This document shows, piece after piece, positions 22,201 to 34,789 of a DNA stretch of 64,000 nt (position 1 is the first letter of the stretch; each line of letters begins with the position of its first letter). The notes under the pieces are model-generated. The model was not told the DNA's origin, did no database searches, and was given only the letters and a program-made list of their open reading frames with translations. The translations under genes and the position numbers were made by a program. This DNA comes from Prunella strophiata. Taxonomy: Eukaryota; Chordata; Aves; Passeriformes; Prunellidae. The stretch covers positions 109,194,162-109,258,161 of the forward strand of contig JAZBQD010000030.1 in assembly GCA_036583965.1 (NCBI GenBank), read 5' to 3'.

Positions 22201-24875
22201 TCAAAGGCCCCACTTTGGCCTGGACTAGAAAAGATACAGTCTGGTCACAATAATCACATTATTGGGACTAAACAGGACACCTTGAGTCCCTTGCAACTCT
22301 TCCTGTTGAAGTCAGGGGGTGGCATAAGGGCTTTGCTCCCCTTTGCAAGCAGGATGAAAGATGAGTGTCTTCCACAGGAGGCAACCCAACAAGCCCTCCT
22401 CAAAACACCCATTATTGGGTATGAAAAGACCAGGTGGTAAATTCATCCCCACCAACATGACTCTTGAAGGGAAATGTGCAGTGCTGCTTAGGATGAGACA
22501 TACATGAATTCACTAAATTCAATAGCTCAAACACCTTCTCCCAGTGCTCGCTCTGCTCGCTTCCAGTTGGCTCCTTCAGCACAGCTTTGCACCAAGCCAG
22601 ATATTTCATTTACAACACAGAGGTGTATGCCTGAACATATTTGCAGGCCAGGAGGGGATTTTGGCTGGAGAGATTTTTTTTTTTTGGAACAAGGAGTTAG
22701 AAAATTCCTGCCTGGAGTTGGCAGAGGTGGCTTGGTATGGGTTAAGGTGCCAATTCAGCTGTGCTCAGCCTCTGACGGGTGCAGGCAAGTGCTTTGCTGA
22801 GAGGGTTTCTGGGTCACCTCTGAGGTGTGCCCTGCTTGTAAAGAGACTGTGTATCTCCCAGGAAGAAGTGGGGATGCATACAAGCTGCTGAATGTATGAA
22901 ACAAAGCATCTGATTGAAGTGGAAGTGCCAGAATGAGAAAGGACTGTGTTTTTCAGAAATAATTTTTTTCTCTGTCCTGGATATTTCTGGGTTGTTTTTT
23001 GTTTTCTTTTTTTTTTTTTTTTTTTTTTCCTTTATCTTTTTCTTTTTCCTTAAACTGTGTAGGAAATGAGAGAAGAGTGTGATGTCTTTTTTACTGATGT
23101 TAAGTTCAGCTTGTGGATGAAAAGCTGGCCCAGGTTCCAGCTTTCACAGCAGGTTTGAGAAGTCTGTATCTCATGCTATTAAAAGTGACTGAATCTTGGA
23201 GGTTTATCTCAATTTCACAAAAATTTGAATAACTCAGAAATTTAAATCAAGTTGCAACAAAAATTTAAAGAGGTTTTTGATTCATGGGAAGTTCTGTTTA
23301 TAGAGTCACTTCCAAGCAGATTTCCAGCTCAAATTGTTCAACTCTCATTTTGCAAGTATTTTTTAAGAGATTCTCCCTGCTTGTTTCCTTGTTAATAATT
23401 GCCTTTCCAGTGGACAGATGACCCAGCTGAGGATACTGTGGACTCACAAGGAGAGCCATAGTATTTGAGGGCATTCAGACCTAGATATCTGTCCTGGCTC
23501 ATATGCAGAACAGAGATCTGGACTCAAATGTCAAGAAATCCAGAAGTCCTGAAGCCCATATTTATGGTTTGGATTTATGCTGAAGTTCAGTTTTACAGGA
23601 ACAGTAAATGAACTAAAGCACTGGAAGGGAAGTGTTACCAAAATCAACTTTCAGGAAGCCACTATTAGCTTCTTCTGTGAACAGAGCCAGAAAAAGAGAT
23701 GTATTTTAAACTACCATCACTTTTCCCCTCCTCTTATCCATCACATTCCTTTATTATTCTATTATAATCTCTTTCAACTTATATATGATGCAAAAATAAT
23801 ATTTTGTAAGCACAGTCATATTCTTTTCATCAATATTTTATTTTGAAACATGTTAAAGAGTTGTGTTGCACAATAAAAAATGTCTCTCTTTAAACATCAT
23901 TTCCTAATGGGCTTTTTTTATGTCCCATAAAATCTGCTAATTTTTACTTGTCCTCTCTTGTCAATGAAACAAACTATTATTTCTTTCTGCAGAACCAAAC
24001 TGCAAACGAGAATGTCTGGAATATCAAGAGTAATGATGTACAAAGTCCCTTCTGGCCCCAGCTTCTATTGAAAAATAATTGGATGAATTGGTGATGCTTA
24101 CATTTCATCTGGCCTGCCACTGTGAGTAATTCCATGGTGCCTTCTTGGCCAAAGTTCAGCCATTTAAGCACTTGGTGAAAATCTGTTTGGATGGACTGGG
24201 GGTAGGAACGTGACAGATAACAGCAGAGGAAGAGTGAAAGCTCTTTGGAATTGTGTTGCATATGTTGTCACAGCATCTAACCCTGTGCAAGAGGCATCCT
24301 GGTTGGGACTTCAAGTTTCTGCCACAGAGTGAATAACAAATGATGGGGATGTTAACCATAAAAGTCAAGCTGGCCTGGATACAAGCTGCAATGTGATGGG
24401 CAAGGGAATTCAGATGGTGGAAAAGGCCCTTGTGTGGTATAAATTATTGTGGTACCATGTGATGCCAGTGGAGTTATGATTTACCCAAAGAACTGACTCT
24501 TTGCCTTGCCAAGAAATCATTATATGGGCTGTCACCTCTCAGAATGGATTAATGAACCAGAACTAAATAGATGCCAGCTTGCCAATGCTCTTATTGGGGT
24601 CATAATTTGCTACAAAATTTTAATAGGAAACAATTCATAGAAAAATGATTTTGTTTTCTTCCAAATCTCTCAGACAGTAATTCTAAAACATGTGTGTGTT
24701 TCCTTTAGTCTTTTAATTCATTTGTTTTCAGTGACTTTTTCTTCTTTTCATTTTGATGCTTTAAGTTTTAACTTTCATATTTTCCAGATTCTGTACTGCA
24801 CTAGTATAGAACTCTGAACTTCATATAAAGTGCTAGCACGTTCTCCTCACAGTTTAATTAGATAAAACAATCCTT
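19230..24875. other. Unique non-coding stretch
   Basis: AT-rich around 19.2-19.9 and 23.0-23.9 kb, more GC-rich around 20.0-21.1 and 22.2-22.9 kb. No gene was recognised. A T22 run occurs at 23007-23028 and a T run near 22675. A strong acceptor-like string ending at about 23991 is followed by a short open frame containing a VWNIKS motif, which resembles the end of a WD40 blade, but no donor or further blade supports it. Confidence 0.4.
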
Positions 24876-24879
24876 TTCC

Positions 24880-25195
24880 AACCCCAGAACCAAAGAGACC
24901 ATTGCAGCTTCAGGCCCAAAAAGTGCAAACAGCAAATTGAGGAGAGCAATCTGTGAGGATGGGACTGCATAACCTGAAGCTGTAATTGGACAATTAACCC
25001 TGATGTGTAAATGGACCAAAACTTATAAAAGTGTGAAAAAGTGTGACCCAGGAGTCCATCTTGGGTGTAGCCTCAGCCAGGTTCTTCTACTGCCCAAGGT
25101 GTGTCCTTTGAAGGCCTTTTAAATAATACCTACTTTATTCCTGTAACACTGCCTTAGCCTCTGTTCTAGGTAGCCTCTCAAGGCTTCACTTTTCC
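24880..25195 (+). mobile_element. Solo LTR of an avian endogenous retrovirus, plus orientation
   Basis: The order of landmarks is that of an avian ERV LTR: U3 wording (GACCATTGCAGCTTCAGGCC, near 24898-24917), then CTGATGTGTAAATGGACC, a TATA box (TATAAAA, 25024-25030), GTCCATCTTGGGTGTAGCC in the leader part, and a weakened polyadenylation region (AATAAT at 25122-25127) before CTGTTCTAGGTAGCCTCTC near the 3' end. No internal retroviral genes flank it, so it is a solo LTR left by recombination. Terminal TG/CA and target-site duplications were not identified, so the ends are approximate. Confidence 0.7.
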
Positions 25196-25199
25196 TGCC

Positions 25200-26338
25200 T
25201 TATTTTTGATGGGTTTTGGAAGGTTTTGTCAGATTTTCCCAGACTTGTAGATCATCAGAGAAGAAAGAGATTTGGGAGGGGACAGATGCTCCCTAGAGGT
25301 GGTCACAGGGAGGTGAGAGCAGGGATGATTGATTCTGTGAGGTGGTGACTCCTGGGATCCCTGGTGGGGTCATCATTCCAAACCCCTTTGCACAGCCAGC
25401 TCTTGGGCTGATTTCTCCTGGGTCTGGGCAGTCCAGGCTGCAGCCTGGGAGGGAGACAGAGGGAATCACAAGCAGCAGCAGCTCCCCAGGCCTCCCCACT
25501 GCATGCTCAAGTGAGAGGGTGAACTTCAGAAGGAGAAGGTGACTTCTTCCTCCTGCTCTTTGGAAGATAAATGTGAAGAACCATGTGTGAGGTAGAACCA
25601 GCTCCCTGTTTGCCTTGAGCAGGCACTTATTTCCATGTAAATAGTTGCATTTGAACAATGTTTTGGTGTTTTTTGGGTTGTTTTTTTTTTTGTGTTTTGT
25701 TTTTTTTTTTGGTAGCTCAGAGTTTGTTTATTTTTTAACAAACCCTCCCATAATGAAGTATCCCATGGTGACAGCACATCAGCCAGCAAGTGCACCCCTC
25801 AAGGGATGTGAGGCACCAAGCTTTGCCTGTTCATGCCTAAGGTGTGCATGCAAGGCTGACAGACACAGCCTGGTATGTGCTTTCTCAGGGCAGCCTGAAA
25901 AGGTGGGGGCTTGACTTCCCCCTGGCAGTGTGGTAACTACAGAAAGGGAAGTGGGAGGGCTGGAAAGGATAAGTCCTTGTTTGGAGTGGAGTCTTCTCAG
26001 ACAGCCCCATGACTTCACATGAAGTTGTCACACTCAGAGTCATTATTTTGGACAGAAACACAGCCCAGGCAAAGTCCTGGTCTGAGCTCTAGACACTGCT
26101 GCAACACACACAAATGGGTATATGAACTTTCCTCTCTACCCAAATAAATGAATACATAAACCCAACACACACACACACAAACTGTTAATCCCAATGATTC
26201 AGACTGGGTAATTCAGGGATTAACTGAAAGGATCTCTGGTCATTTTATGGTGCTCATGCACACAAAGTCAAATTATTTTCCTGTTCTGCTAACTTCTAAT
26301 ATAGAGGAAAACCCACACTCCATGTGACTTCAAATGCA
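25200..26338. other. Unique non-coding stretch with T/G-rich and (CA)n tracts
   Basis: Holds a T/G-rich tract (25670-25711) and a short (CA)n run (26165-26179). No gene recognised. The open frames at 25293-25658 and 25526-25914 overlap on both strands and show no known domain. Confidence 0.45.
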
Positions 26339-26339
26339 A

Positions 26340-26637
26340 TTAGAGTAATAAAATAGCAGGTTGGAAAGGACCTCAAGGATCTCTGGTCTAACTTCTGTGG
26401 GTAAAAGCACAGTCTAGACAAGATAGCCAACAGCCTGCCCAGCTGCATCTTGAAAGTGTCCAATTCACCACTTCCCTGGGCACATCATTCCAATGTCTGA
26501 TTGCTCACATTGTAAAAATTTTTCTCTTGTTTGTAATCAAAATGTCTCCAGGAGTAACTTGTACCCATTACTCCTTGTCTCTTCCATGTGGAAAATGGAG
26601 TTCTCATCTTCTTTGTAGCCACTCTTTAAATACTGGG
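26340..26637 (-). mobile_element. CR1 LINE 3' fragment
   Basis: Reverse-complement CR1 3' region with the family wording AGGTTGGAAAGGACCTCAAG, AAAGCACAGTCTAGACAAGA, CACCACTTCCCTGGGCA, CCAGGAGTAACTTGTACCCA, CTCCTTGTCTCTTCCATGTG and TTGTAGCCACTCTTTAAATA. It ends abruptly at TACTGGG, where an AT-rich palindromic segment starts. It belongs to an older CR1 subfamily than the copies at 19.1 and 51.0 kb, judging from the different wording. Confidence 0.92.
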
Positions 26638-26712
26638 ACAAAATACTTAAATAAATACTTTAATAGTTTAAGTATTAAAATAGCACTTATTTTAATACTT
26701 AAAATACTGGGG
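26638..26712. repeat. AT-rich palindromic segment at the CR1 edge
   Basis: Contains a perfect 16-bp inverted repeat (arms 26667-26682 and 26688-26703, loop GCACT), preceded by two further AAATACTT/AATACTTT words. TTTAAATACTGGG at the CR1 end (26625-26637) is nearly repeated at 26699-26711, so the segment looks like an insertion or slippage product flanked by a short duplication. It should extrude readily as a cruciform. Confidence 0.75.
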
Positions 26713-26719
26713 GCTGCTG

Positions 26720-29700
26720 CCTTTCAGTAATGTACTGCATTCTGACTAATTGAGATTGTTCTGTCCTCTTTTCATGAAGCATCTCTTGTTTCCTTCACTT
26801 AGTTGCAAAAATGTTTCCTGTTAAAGGCTCTTTCCCTGCAAGTCATCTATGGACACCTTCCAGATAATAATCTGGGAAGCATCTTGGTATTTCCTCAAAT
26901 CTCATGATTAGATGGATTTCTGCAATGGTCTGAGGAATTGGGGATGATCTTTTCCTCAGGGAGAGACAAGACTTTTATCAAAACAGGGTAACTGCAAGGG
27001 CTGACCAATTTGGTGCTGAGGAGCTCCCAGAGGAGGAGACAGTCCCACTGTTAGAAGACAGGGTGTAGAAGGATGTGTAAAGGTAGCAGCCAGGTGGTTT
27101 ATGGTCTTGTTTATTCTATATGGGAGCTGTAAAGAAATGGGATAGTGTGTCTTGGCACAGAGTGAATAAGGAAGCTGAAAATGTGATTTTGGGGTGGGGA
27201 AAGAGCTCGCAACAATGAGGTTGTAAAAACAACTCCCATAAAATATATCTTGGTCAAGTTCAGTTCTGCTTTTTGTGAAATTAGAGAGAGCTGATCTTAC
27301 AAAAACAAGTGCTTGTTAGGGTTGCTGTTGTATGGAATTGGCGTGTGCTGTTTTTCTAGCAGACTCTCTTCACTGTCATCAGAGTGCAATTTCTCTAGAG
27401 TCGCTGTGGGATGCAACAGATTTCTTGGAAAAGAAGGTTGTGTTGACACCCACAGGCTAGTAATGTTTTCACAAGAAGGAACATGACTTTACATTCGACT
27501 CTCTTGAAAAGAGATTAGCAACACTGTGATTTATAAGAATTGCCAGGATTTGAGGTTGCTTTTTCTCCCCTCTTTCTGAATCTAAGCTCCAGCAGGTAGG
27601 TGTTAAGTGAGTGAAGCATTTCTGGCAAGATTTATGTGCCCATACAGTAGAATGGGAGTGAAATCTGACAGTCTAAAGGAGGGGGAGCAACTGACAAATA
27701 GAGGGGGTGGAAAAAGCAGATTGGCTTGGATTTTTTCTTTCCTTTTCCTTTGCAGTCAAAACCCTTTGAGACTCTTCACTCTTAGGTTGAAAATTTCCTT
27801 TGCACAGACATTTCCCTCCCTTGTCCTTTTGTTCAAGCAGTAAATATGGGTCCAGAGCATGTACATGGAAAGCAGGCACAGCCAAGGCTAAGTCTCCCTG
27901 AAATAATGTCTTTCCTAGAAACAGATGACAAACATTTTCCCCAGAAATGAGATATCTCCAATGATGAAGTTCTCTTAGCAGAAAGAAGCCCTTTCTCACC
28001 ATGGAGCCTCTCAGTCAAGTAAACAGTACTAAAAGACAGTGTGTCCTCATACAGGAGGGTGTTCCAGATTAAATAGCAACAAAAGCCTTTTCAGAGAGAT
28101 CTACCACCATCCTCTTTGGTTTGTGTGGATCAAATGGGTGCTGAACAGCACATGATTGCTTTTGCAGGACCATGGTGGTCAGTAGTTCCAGGACTTCTTG
28201 GCTGTTAGATGGGGAGCAATGTAGAGGTGTAAGATAGTTGATATAGTTTGTAAAATTCCCAGAAGCTCAACACTTGATGAATAACAGATTACAAAAAACC
28301 AAAATGAGTGGGAATAGTTCCCTTAGCCCCACGATTCCTACTGAGCAGTATTATAGGAATACAAAACAGGGAAATAGTTCAGATGATAGTGGCATCCTTC
28401 TGGCTGCAAAAAGGAACATTTTCAATGACTAAACTACTGAATGTATATTTAAATATCAGAACTTAAGTTTATTTCTGAAACTGCATCTGAAAGACATATC
28501 TGAGCCATGGGTGAAAACTAGAGGGGGAAAAAAAGTCACACTTGCTAATTGAGTCTTGCTTTTATAGCCCATGGAAAAACATAGACACATGGATAATGGA
28601 CAATCTACTATCTGAACAAAATCCAAATGTGCAGTTTTGCCTAGGTTCTAACAAATTTGGAGTGTCCATCGGCCACAGAAACCCATCACCTCACTCATCA
28701 GAAATGTAATAAATATAAAGGACTTCAGAGGAAACACTTTGACTCATGTGGTCTCTTTTCTGATGAAGGTACATCACAAAGAAATTTGCCACCAGTCCTA
28801 AAAAAACCCCATTGCTACAGCCTGTGTTCGTGAGGTGACTGGAGTGACCTCCTGCTTGAGACTACTTCTGAGAAAAACAGTGAGTATAATTCATCTGGAA
28901 TCTTCTGTATTTCTCCTCTTCTGTGACAGCCTTTAAGGATTTGAAAGCATCCTGCTCCTTGGTGAGAAAAACTTGAGATTTTTTTTAAGCTTCACTGGAA
29001 AATGAGAAAGACTCAAAAAAAAAAAAAAATTGTGGTTTTCCTGAACTGCCAGTCACCTAAGGATTAAGTACTGATGTGAAGTGGAGAAGATATCAGGACC
29101 AAGTTCTGATAACACTGACTGGTCACTCAATAAAACATCATCAGTGGGAGACCATGAACTTGCTCCATCCTAAGAGATGGTTGCTGTTATGGCACTGTGC
29201 AGGACAGTGTGGCCAGGTTCAGATCCCTGTGTAGCCAAAAAGTTCAGTTTTGCTATGTCAGTGACCTAACCACTGGTGTCTTGGCTAAGCTGAGCTGTTC
29301 TCCTTCTTTGGATGCAAACACTTTTTCTGATGAAAGCCTAAGCAAAACTGGTTTGTTTCTAAAAAAGATTTATGTTCTAACAAATCAACATCTTCCAATT
29401 AAAAAAAAATAAAAAAAGTGTGTATCACTGGAAAATTCCCATTTAGCACTACTGATGAGTAAAAAGTTTTGCTTTACAGATGGAGTTAATAATAGTTTAT
29501 AAGCTAAAGTGAAAAGGATTTTGGGTGAGCTTCCTAAAGAGGAAGTGAGTCACTGTCTCGGCAGGAAAAGTGTTCCAGATAGGCAGGGCTGGACAAGTTA
29601 CAAAACACCCCCCAACTGTGTGGAGTCACAGGGAGTGGACAAGGGATTATTGCAGCCCAGATTGCAGAAAACCAGGAATTAGTAGGGGGCCTTGAATTGC

Positions 29701-32244
29701 CCCCAGTCTCTAGGTAGGGTCTTCTCCCAACTCCCAGGCTCAGAGCAGCTCAACTGAGTCATCCCAGGGAAGGCGTAGTGGCTGAGGAAGAAGCAGGTGT
29801 TGCAGATGGGTGGGTGATTCAGTGGATGGTGTTATTGCTACTGAGTCAATGCTAAAGCAGTTTGTAAGCAGGAAGTTGGGGACACTGTGTGGCTACAAGA
29901 TCTGCTTTCTAAATCCAGTGACATTCAAGGAGTCTGCGGTTCCCTCAGTATGCTTTCCACAGGGTGAGTTACTTTTAGTTGTTCTTGGGCACAGCATTTT
30001 CAAAGGCAAAAAACTAGAGAGGCATTTTTAAGGTGTCTGTCAGTGGAATTTACAGTCTTGAGAGTCCAGGTCAGTTTTGATGGTGGTATTTCTACATTAG
30101 GAAGGCATTTTTGGAAAACAGAGTCCTATATTCTTGTGACCAGCTTTGCAAGCCTCCCACTGGTTCCTGGAGTGTCTGGGTTGAACCTTTACATGGAATT
30201 CATTTTAATGAGAGCTCTGTATATTTTGTATTTGGCAGAGCACCAGGAGTGGTGCTGGCACTCCTCAGGTGTACTTAGTGACCATGAAAAGCAAGTTCTC
30301 CATGGCCACCATGTCCTTTAAAATGCCAATATTGTCTTACAGAAGAAAAGTGGAGCTGCTGCTATCTCCTCTGACTTGCTTAACTCATTGAAGATGCTAG
30401 AGAACATGTCCTGTAATGCTTTAAAGTTCTCAAGTAATTTAACTTTTTAGAGGAGATGATATTTCACTTTCTCCATGTGTGTACACAAGTCAAAACTGCA
30501 CACATTGTACAGCACCGAGGAGAAAATTTAGATCTTTGAAGTCACTGCTGTTTCCTCTGTCCTTTTTGCATTTGGGTGTCTCTCTCCTCTTGCTGGAAGC
30601 ATTACAGCTTTGGAAGGTGGGTTATTTTTCCCTCCACTCTTCAGTAATTCAGAACTAAGTCCTTCCGTTTGCTTTTATTCCATGGAATTTCCACTTGGTT
30701 TTAAAAATTTGATAATGTTTCCCTCCAGTAAAGAAGAGGGAAAATGAAAATAAAATTATTGAATCTGATAAGAACATCCACAGGCTTCTGGTCTGTATGG
30801 TGCTTGGGAGGATGGCAGATACTTCTGTGCATCTCTGCAATGGGATGAAATGGTCTGAAAGGTCTGGGTTGGCAGAAGTGGCCTTCCAACTTCTTGTGCA
30901 GAGAGCAATTTCTGGGGAGACCACACTTTCTGGGGACACAAACTAACTTAGCCAACCCTCTCAGGCTGAGGAAATGGGCAGCTTGCCTTAACTCATGTTT
31001 GACATTTGTACTTACTGCTTTCCACCTATTTTATCAAGTACTTCTCTTGTGTTTTATTGGCTGAACTTTTCATCCATTTCTCCTCTGCCATCTCTTCTTC
31101 CTTCACAAGGTCTGGGTGCTCACAGGAGCTCAGTGGAGTAAGATTTAGAGATTTCAGATGGGCTTCATTTCTGGAGTGCAGTAATGACATACACTTATTG
31201 TTTCTTGCTTATTATTGTTTTGTCTAAATAGCTATTTTTGCTCTTAAAGGATTTAATTCTGTTTTTACTAAGAACTAAATCATCCAAATTGTTATGTAGG
31301 GAAAACTCACTTCACAAGATAACAGGGTAAATCTTGATGTTATGCTTTCTTTTAAAAATTATATAGCTTTTAAAAACCATACTGTTTCTAAAGCTGAAAT
31401 GCTATAAACTCCAGTGTTTAGGCACTGGCCTGAATGCATTTGCCTCACCACCTTTTTGCTTTTTCTTTGCATAGGTAATTTGTTCAACACTATGGAGAAA
31501 GTCTGTGTCAAAGTCCTGAAAAAAACCCAGTTCCTCCAGAATGCTTTGGTCACAGCATCATCCATCTGCTGCACAAACATCAGCCACATCCCAGTCCAGC
31601 CCAGTGCCCATAAAATGATAGTGATGAGAGCAGCTAAAGCAGAGGCACTGCCAGGATCCAGAACCTTCCCACTACTTTTTGCTTCATCATTTTCAGCACA
31701 GCCTTTCTTTCCTAAGTAAGGATATACTACATTTTTATTTCTAGAGAAAAATTTAGTCAAAATCCACAACATTATATAGGAATTAAGTTCAGTTACATCT
31801 TCCTCATCCTTTATGAGATGCAAGTCAAACCTTAGATGGGATGCAATCTCCTTCACTTCTTGCCCTCTTTCTAAACAAATCCAGAGTTGAACGGCTTGGT
31901 TTGAATTTATATCAGTTATTATTCAGAGAATAAAATGAAGAGTAACAGCATGTATCAATTAAGCTTTCCTCATCCACATCCCCACACTGTTTTCCAAGTG
32001 AAAGCAATGAATACAATCTCTGCTTTCTTAAGGCTTCTCTGTGGTAAAAGTGTTCCACAATTGCTTCCTACTGAGCTTAGCCCCAGTTTCCTTACTGAAC
32101 ACCTTTACTAGCCAGGTACAACAAGCAGAGCTATCACTGAGAATTAGATAGTAAAGTAAACTCTAATGCAGTGAAAATCATTATTTTAATGCCTGTAGAA
32201 ATCTCATGATCCTCCCTGTTTCTCTTAAAATGTCAATAATTGTA

Positions 32245-32245
<1 letters not shown>
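26720..32245. other. Unique non-coding stretch
   Basis: No gene or interspersed repeat recognised. A moderately long minus-strand open frame with a hydrophobic segment (31359-31856) is treated separately. An A13 run occurs near 29015 and a splice-like micro-exon string near 29921-29963, without further support. Confidence 0.4.
31452..31711 (-). CDS. Candidate exon with a possible transmembrane segment, unproven
   Basis: The minus strand carries a 165-codon open frame (31359-31856). Its middle part has protein-like character: polar residues, then SASALAALITIILWALGW and GMWLMFVQQ, a plausible single membrane helix, then a basic part (LPMQRKSKK). The acceptor CTTACTTAG before 31711 has a poor pyrimidine tract; the donor would be AAG|GTGGTG or GTG|GTGAGG. 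The first two bases would complete a codon left open by a possible first exon in the CpG island at 44.2 kb, which fits only one time in three by chance. The opposite strand is also open here (31414-31719), with good splice-like ends, so strand is uncertain. Not recognised as any known family. Confidence 0.18.

Positions 32246-32247
<2 letters not shown>

Positions 32248-32279
<32 letters not shown>
32248..32279. repeat. Poly(T) tract, 32 bases
   Basis: Thirty-two T in a row, the longest homopolymer in the window. It is followed 36 bases later by an A/C-rich tract, so T and A runs face each other. Confidence 0.95.
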
Positions 32280-32280
<1 letters not shown>

Positions 32281-32315
32281 TTACAGGTCAGGAATCAAAA
32301 GATTTTTAAAAACAA

Positions 32316-32372
32316 TGAAAAAAACAAAACAAAACAAAACCCCCCCCCCAAACAAAAAAAAAAAAAAAAAAA
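32316..32372. repeat. A-rich tract with (AAAAC)n and C10, then A19
   Basis: Three AAAAC units, a run of ten C, AAAC and then nineteen A (32354-32372). Together with the T32 run upstream it could fold into a long A:T hairpin. The piece between them is too short and unfamiliar to call as a retrocopy. Confidence 0.9.
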
Positions 32373-32379
32373 CCGAGAA

Positions 32380-34285
32380 GACTACTATTATTTTGTACTA
32401 CATATTAGTCTGCTGGACTTGACAATGTGTTTTCTGATGTCCTAGCTTTCAAGCCCTTTGAACCACTGCTGGAGAGTTGGAAGAATGAAAATAAGGCACT
32501 GATTGAAAAAATACAGAAGGACCAGGCTGATAATTACTACTTTTTTTTTTTTTCTACTTTAAACCATAGTGAGACAAACAGTAAACAAAAGTCCTTTGAG
32601 CACTCTGAGTCTCCAGGGGAAAAAAAAAAAATTAAAAAATAGATATTGTTGTTGCCAGAGCAGGGAGCAGCTTTAGGTCTTGGATCAGAAATGTCCAGTG
32701 GGGCTCTGACCTTGACTCTGCATCTGTTTAATGCTGTGACAGTGTAGATATAAAAACCTGTCACCTAAACAGGTAACTGCATCAGGGCTGGTGAGAAATA
32801 AATATTCTCAATAGCAGGCTCTCTCCCTTGTTCCTATCCCCAGAGGGAATCAGTGACCCACAACTTTTACCTGGATTCCTGATGGAGGTGCAAAGAAATG
32901 GTTCCCATTTCCCAGGCCCTAAAAAGCAGCTCCTTGTGGGCAGCAGAGGGAAGTTGTGCTACAGATTTCCAGAGAAGAGGTGTGGCCCATGGGAGAGCCT
33001 CAGGAGCAGACACCCCTGTTTTGGATATCTGGACTAAGCCAGACTCCAAGACCTCTTCTGCAGTGCTGTGTCTGCTTTGGCATCCTCTCCAAGATGAATG
33101 TGACCAACCAGAGAGAGTTCAAAAAGCCCTGGATATGTGGAAAAATTTGCTTCACAGAGTCAGAGTTGTGTGTTTAACCTACTGATGAAGTCAGCAGATG
33201 GCTTGCTCATAGTTTATTAGCTCTTATGTTAAGAGAAGGTATTTGATAGTGAAAGGTGATGTAAGCAAGGCTGGAGTTTTTAATTTTTTTTTTTTTTTCT
33301 TTGAGGAAAAGATTTTACTTTAAACAGAAGTTACTTGGCTCAGGAGAGTTCATTCACTTAAGAGGGAACAGCAATTCCCTTAGGGGTATTAAGGGATTGA
33401 GCGGGTGAAAAACTGCAGATGATGGTGATGGGAACTCTTGGCCTTGAAGCTTGACTGTTCCATAAAACTTCTGGGTGGAGGGATCACAGCAGAATGCACC
33501 ATGGGATTTCAGAGATGTGGATAAAATCCTGCCTCAGCATTTCTCCCTGTGTCTGGAACAAGCACTGTGCTGTCCCATGCATTCAGATCTGGCTTAAGAA
33601 CGTTAAACTGGTCATAAAGCTAAATGACAAAGTAACAGAGCACAGTGGGGGGTGGCTGGTGATGTGTAAAGGGTACTTGAGATCCTTACAAGTGATTGTG
33701 AGCAGGGGATAAACAACTCACTTCTTAATCACAGTGTGCCACGCTCAGAGGAAAGGCAAATGTCATTGCAGAATAACAAGTCCTCTGACAGGCACAAAAG
33801 AACCTGCTTGTAGGGCTTTCAAAGGTTACTTCAAAGCTTGCAGTCAGAATGTTATCAGGATCTCATGTTTCAATATTTGTGTTAAGCCATGATGTTAGAA
33901 AAACCTCAAAACATTTTTAAGGTGGAGCTGGAGCAGGTTTTTGAAGATAATTCTGGGATGAAGTCACCTGTGGAGTCACCTGAGGAGGGGGAATGGTGGT
34001 TCAGGAGGTCCTTTCCCATTCCACACCTCTAAAATGTAATAATTACATAAAAAGAATTGTTATGCAAAAGGGGCAGCAAGCTGACAGAAAGACAGTGCCA
34101 AAAAGCAAACTTTTACAAGAATTGGAGCTAAGCTGTGTTACTATGTCCTCTCCATGTCTGTATAAACTGGAGTTACAATGTGTACATCGAGCAGCACAGA
34201 TTTCACAGTGCTGCCCAGCTGGAAGGAACTCAGAAGGCTGGATCCACAATGGGGCAATGCCAGCACCCTGTTGTGCCTGCTAGTT
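32380..34285. other. Unique non-coding stretch
   Basis: No gene recognised. T13 and A11 runs face each other again at about 32540 and 32621. A T run is at 33285-33298. Several 70-100 codon frames overlap at 32.8-33.2 kb without protein character. Confidence 0.45.
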
Positions 34286-34289
34286 GTCC

Positions 34290-34783
34290 CAAAGCATTGA
34301 GGACCTTGAGTCCTGTGTCCAGCTCTGGGTCCCCCACTTCAAGAAGGACATTTTGGTGCTGGAACAAGTCCAGAGAAGGGCAGTGAAGCTGGTGAAGGGC
34401 ACAGGTCCTGAGGGAGCTGGTGGTGTTTATCCTGGAGAAAAGGAGGTTCAGGAGAGACCTTGTCACTCTCCACAGCTCCCTGAAAGGAGGTTGTGGCCAG
34501 CTGGGGGTTGGTTTCTTACCCCAAGTAACAAGAGGACATGGTCTTAAGCTGTGCCAGGGGAGGTTTAGGTCAGATATTACGAGGAATTTTTTCACAGAAA
34601 GGGTGATTAGACATTGAACAGGCTGCCCAGGGAGGTGGTGCAGTCACCATCCCTGGAGGTGTTTAAGGAAAGGCTGGATGTGGCACTCAGGGCCCTGGTC
34701 TGGGTGACACAGTGGTGTTCTGTCACAGGTTGGACTCAATGATCTCAGAGATCTTCTCCAACTTAATTGATTCTGGGATCACT
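34290..34783 (+). mobile_element. CR1 LINE, end of ORF2 plus 3' UTR, degenerate
   Basis: The longest CR1 in the window. It begins in the 3' part of the reverse-transcriptase/endonuclease reading frame (TCCTGTGTCCAGCTCTGGG, AAGAAGGACATTTTGGTGCT, GTCCAGAGAAGGGCAGTGAA). It continues through CAGGCTGCCCAGGGAGGTGG and GGTTGGACTCAATGATCTCA to a decayed ATTCTGGGA terminus. The frame is broken into pieces by indels and stops, so it is a dead 5'-truncated copy. It gives short false open frames on both strands. Confidence 0.95.
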
Positions 34784-34789
34784 TTGACC

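Noticed and set aside
23991..24091. Open segment with a VWNIKS motif after a strong acceptor, considered as a WD40 blade end
   Set aside because: Motif too short, no convincing donor, and no neighbouring blade; likely over-reading.
34284..34617. 87- and 65-codon frames within the CR1 at 34.3 kb
   Set aside because: Decayed CR1 ORF2 pieces, not host genes.
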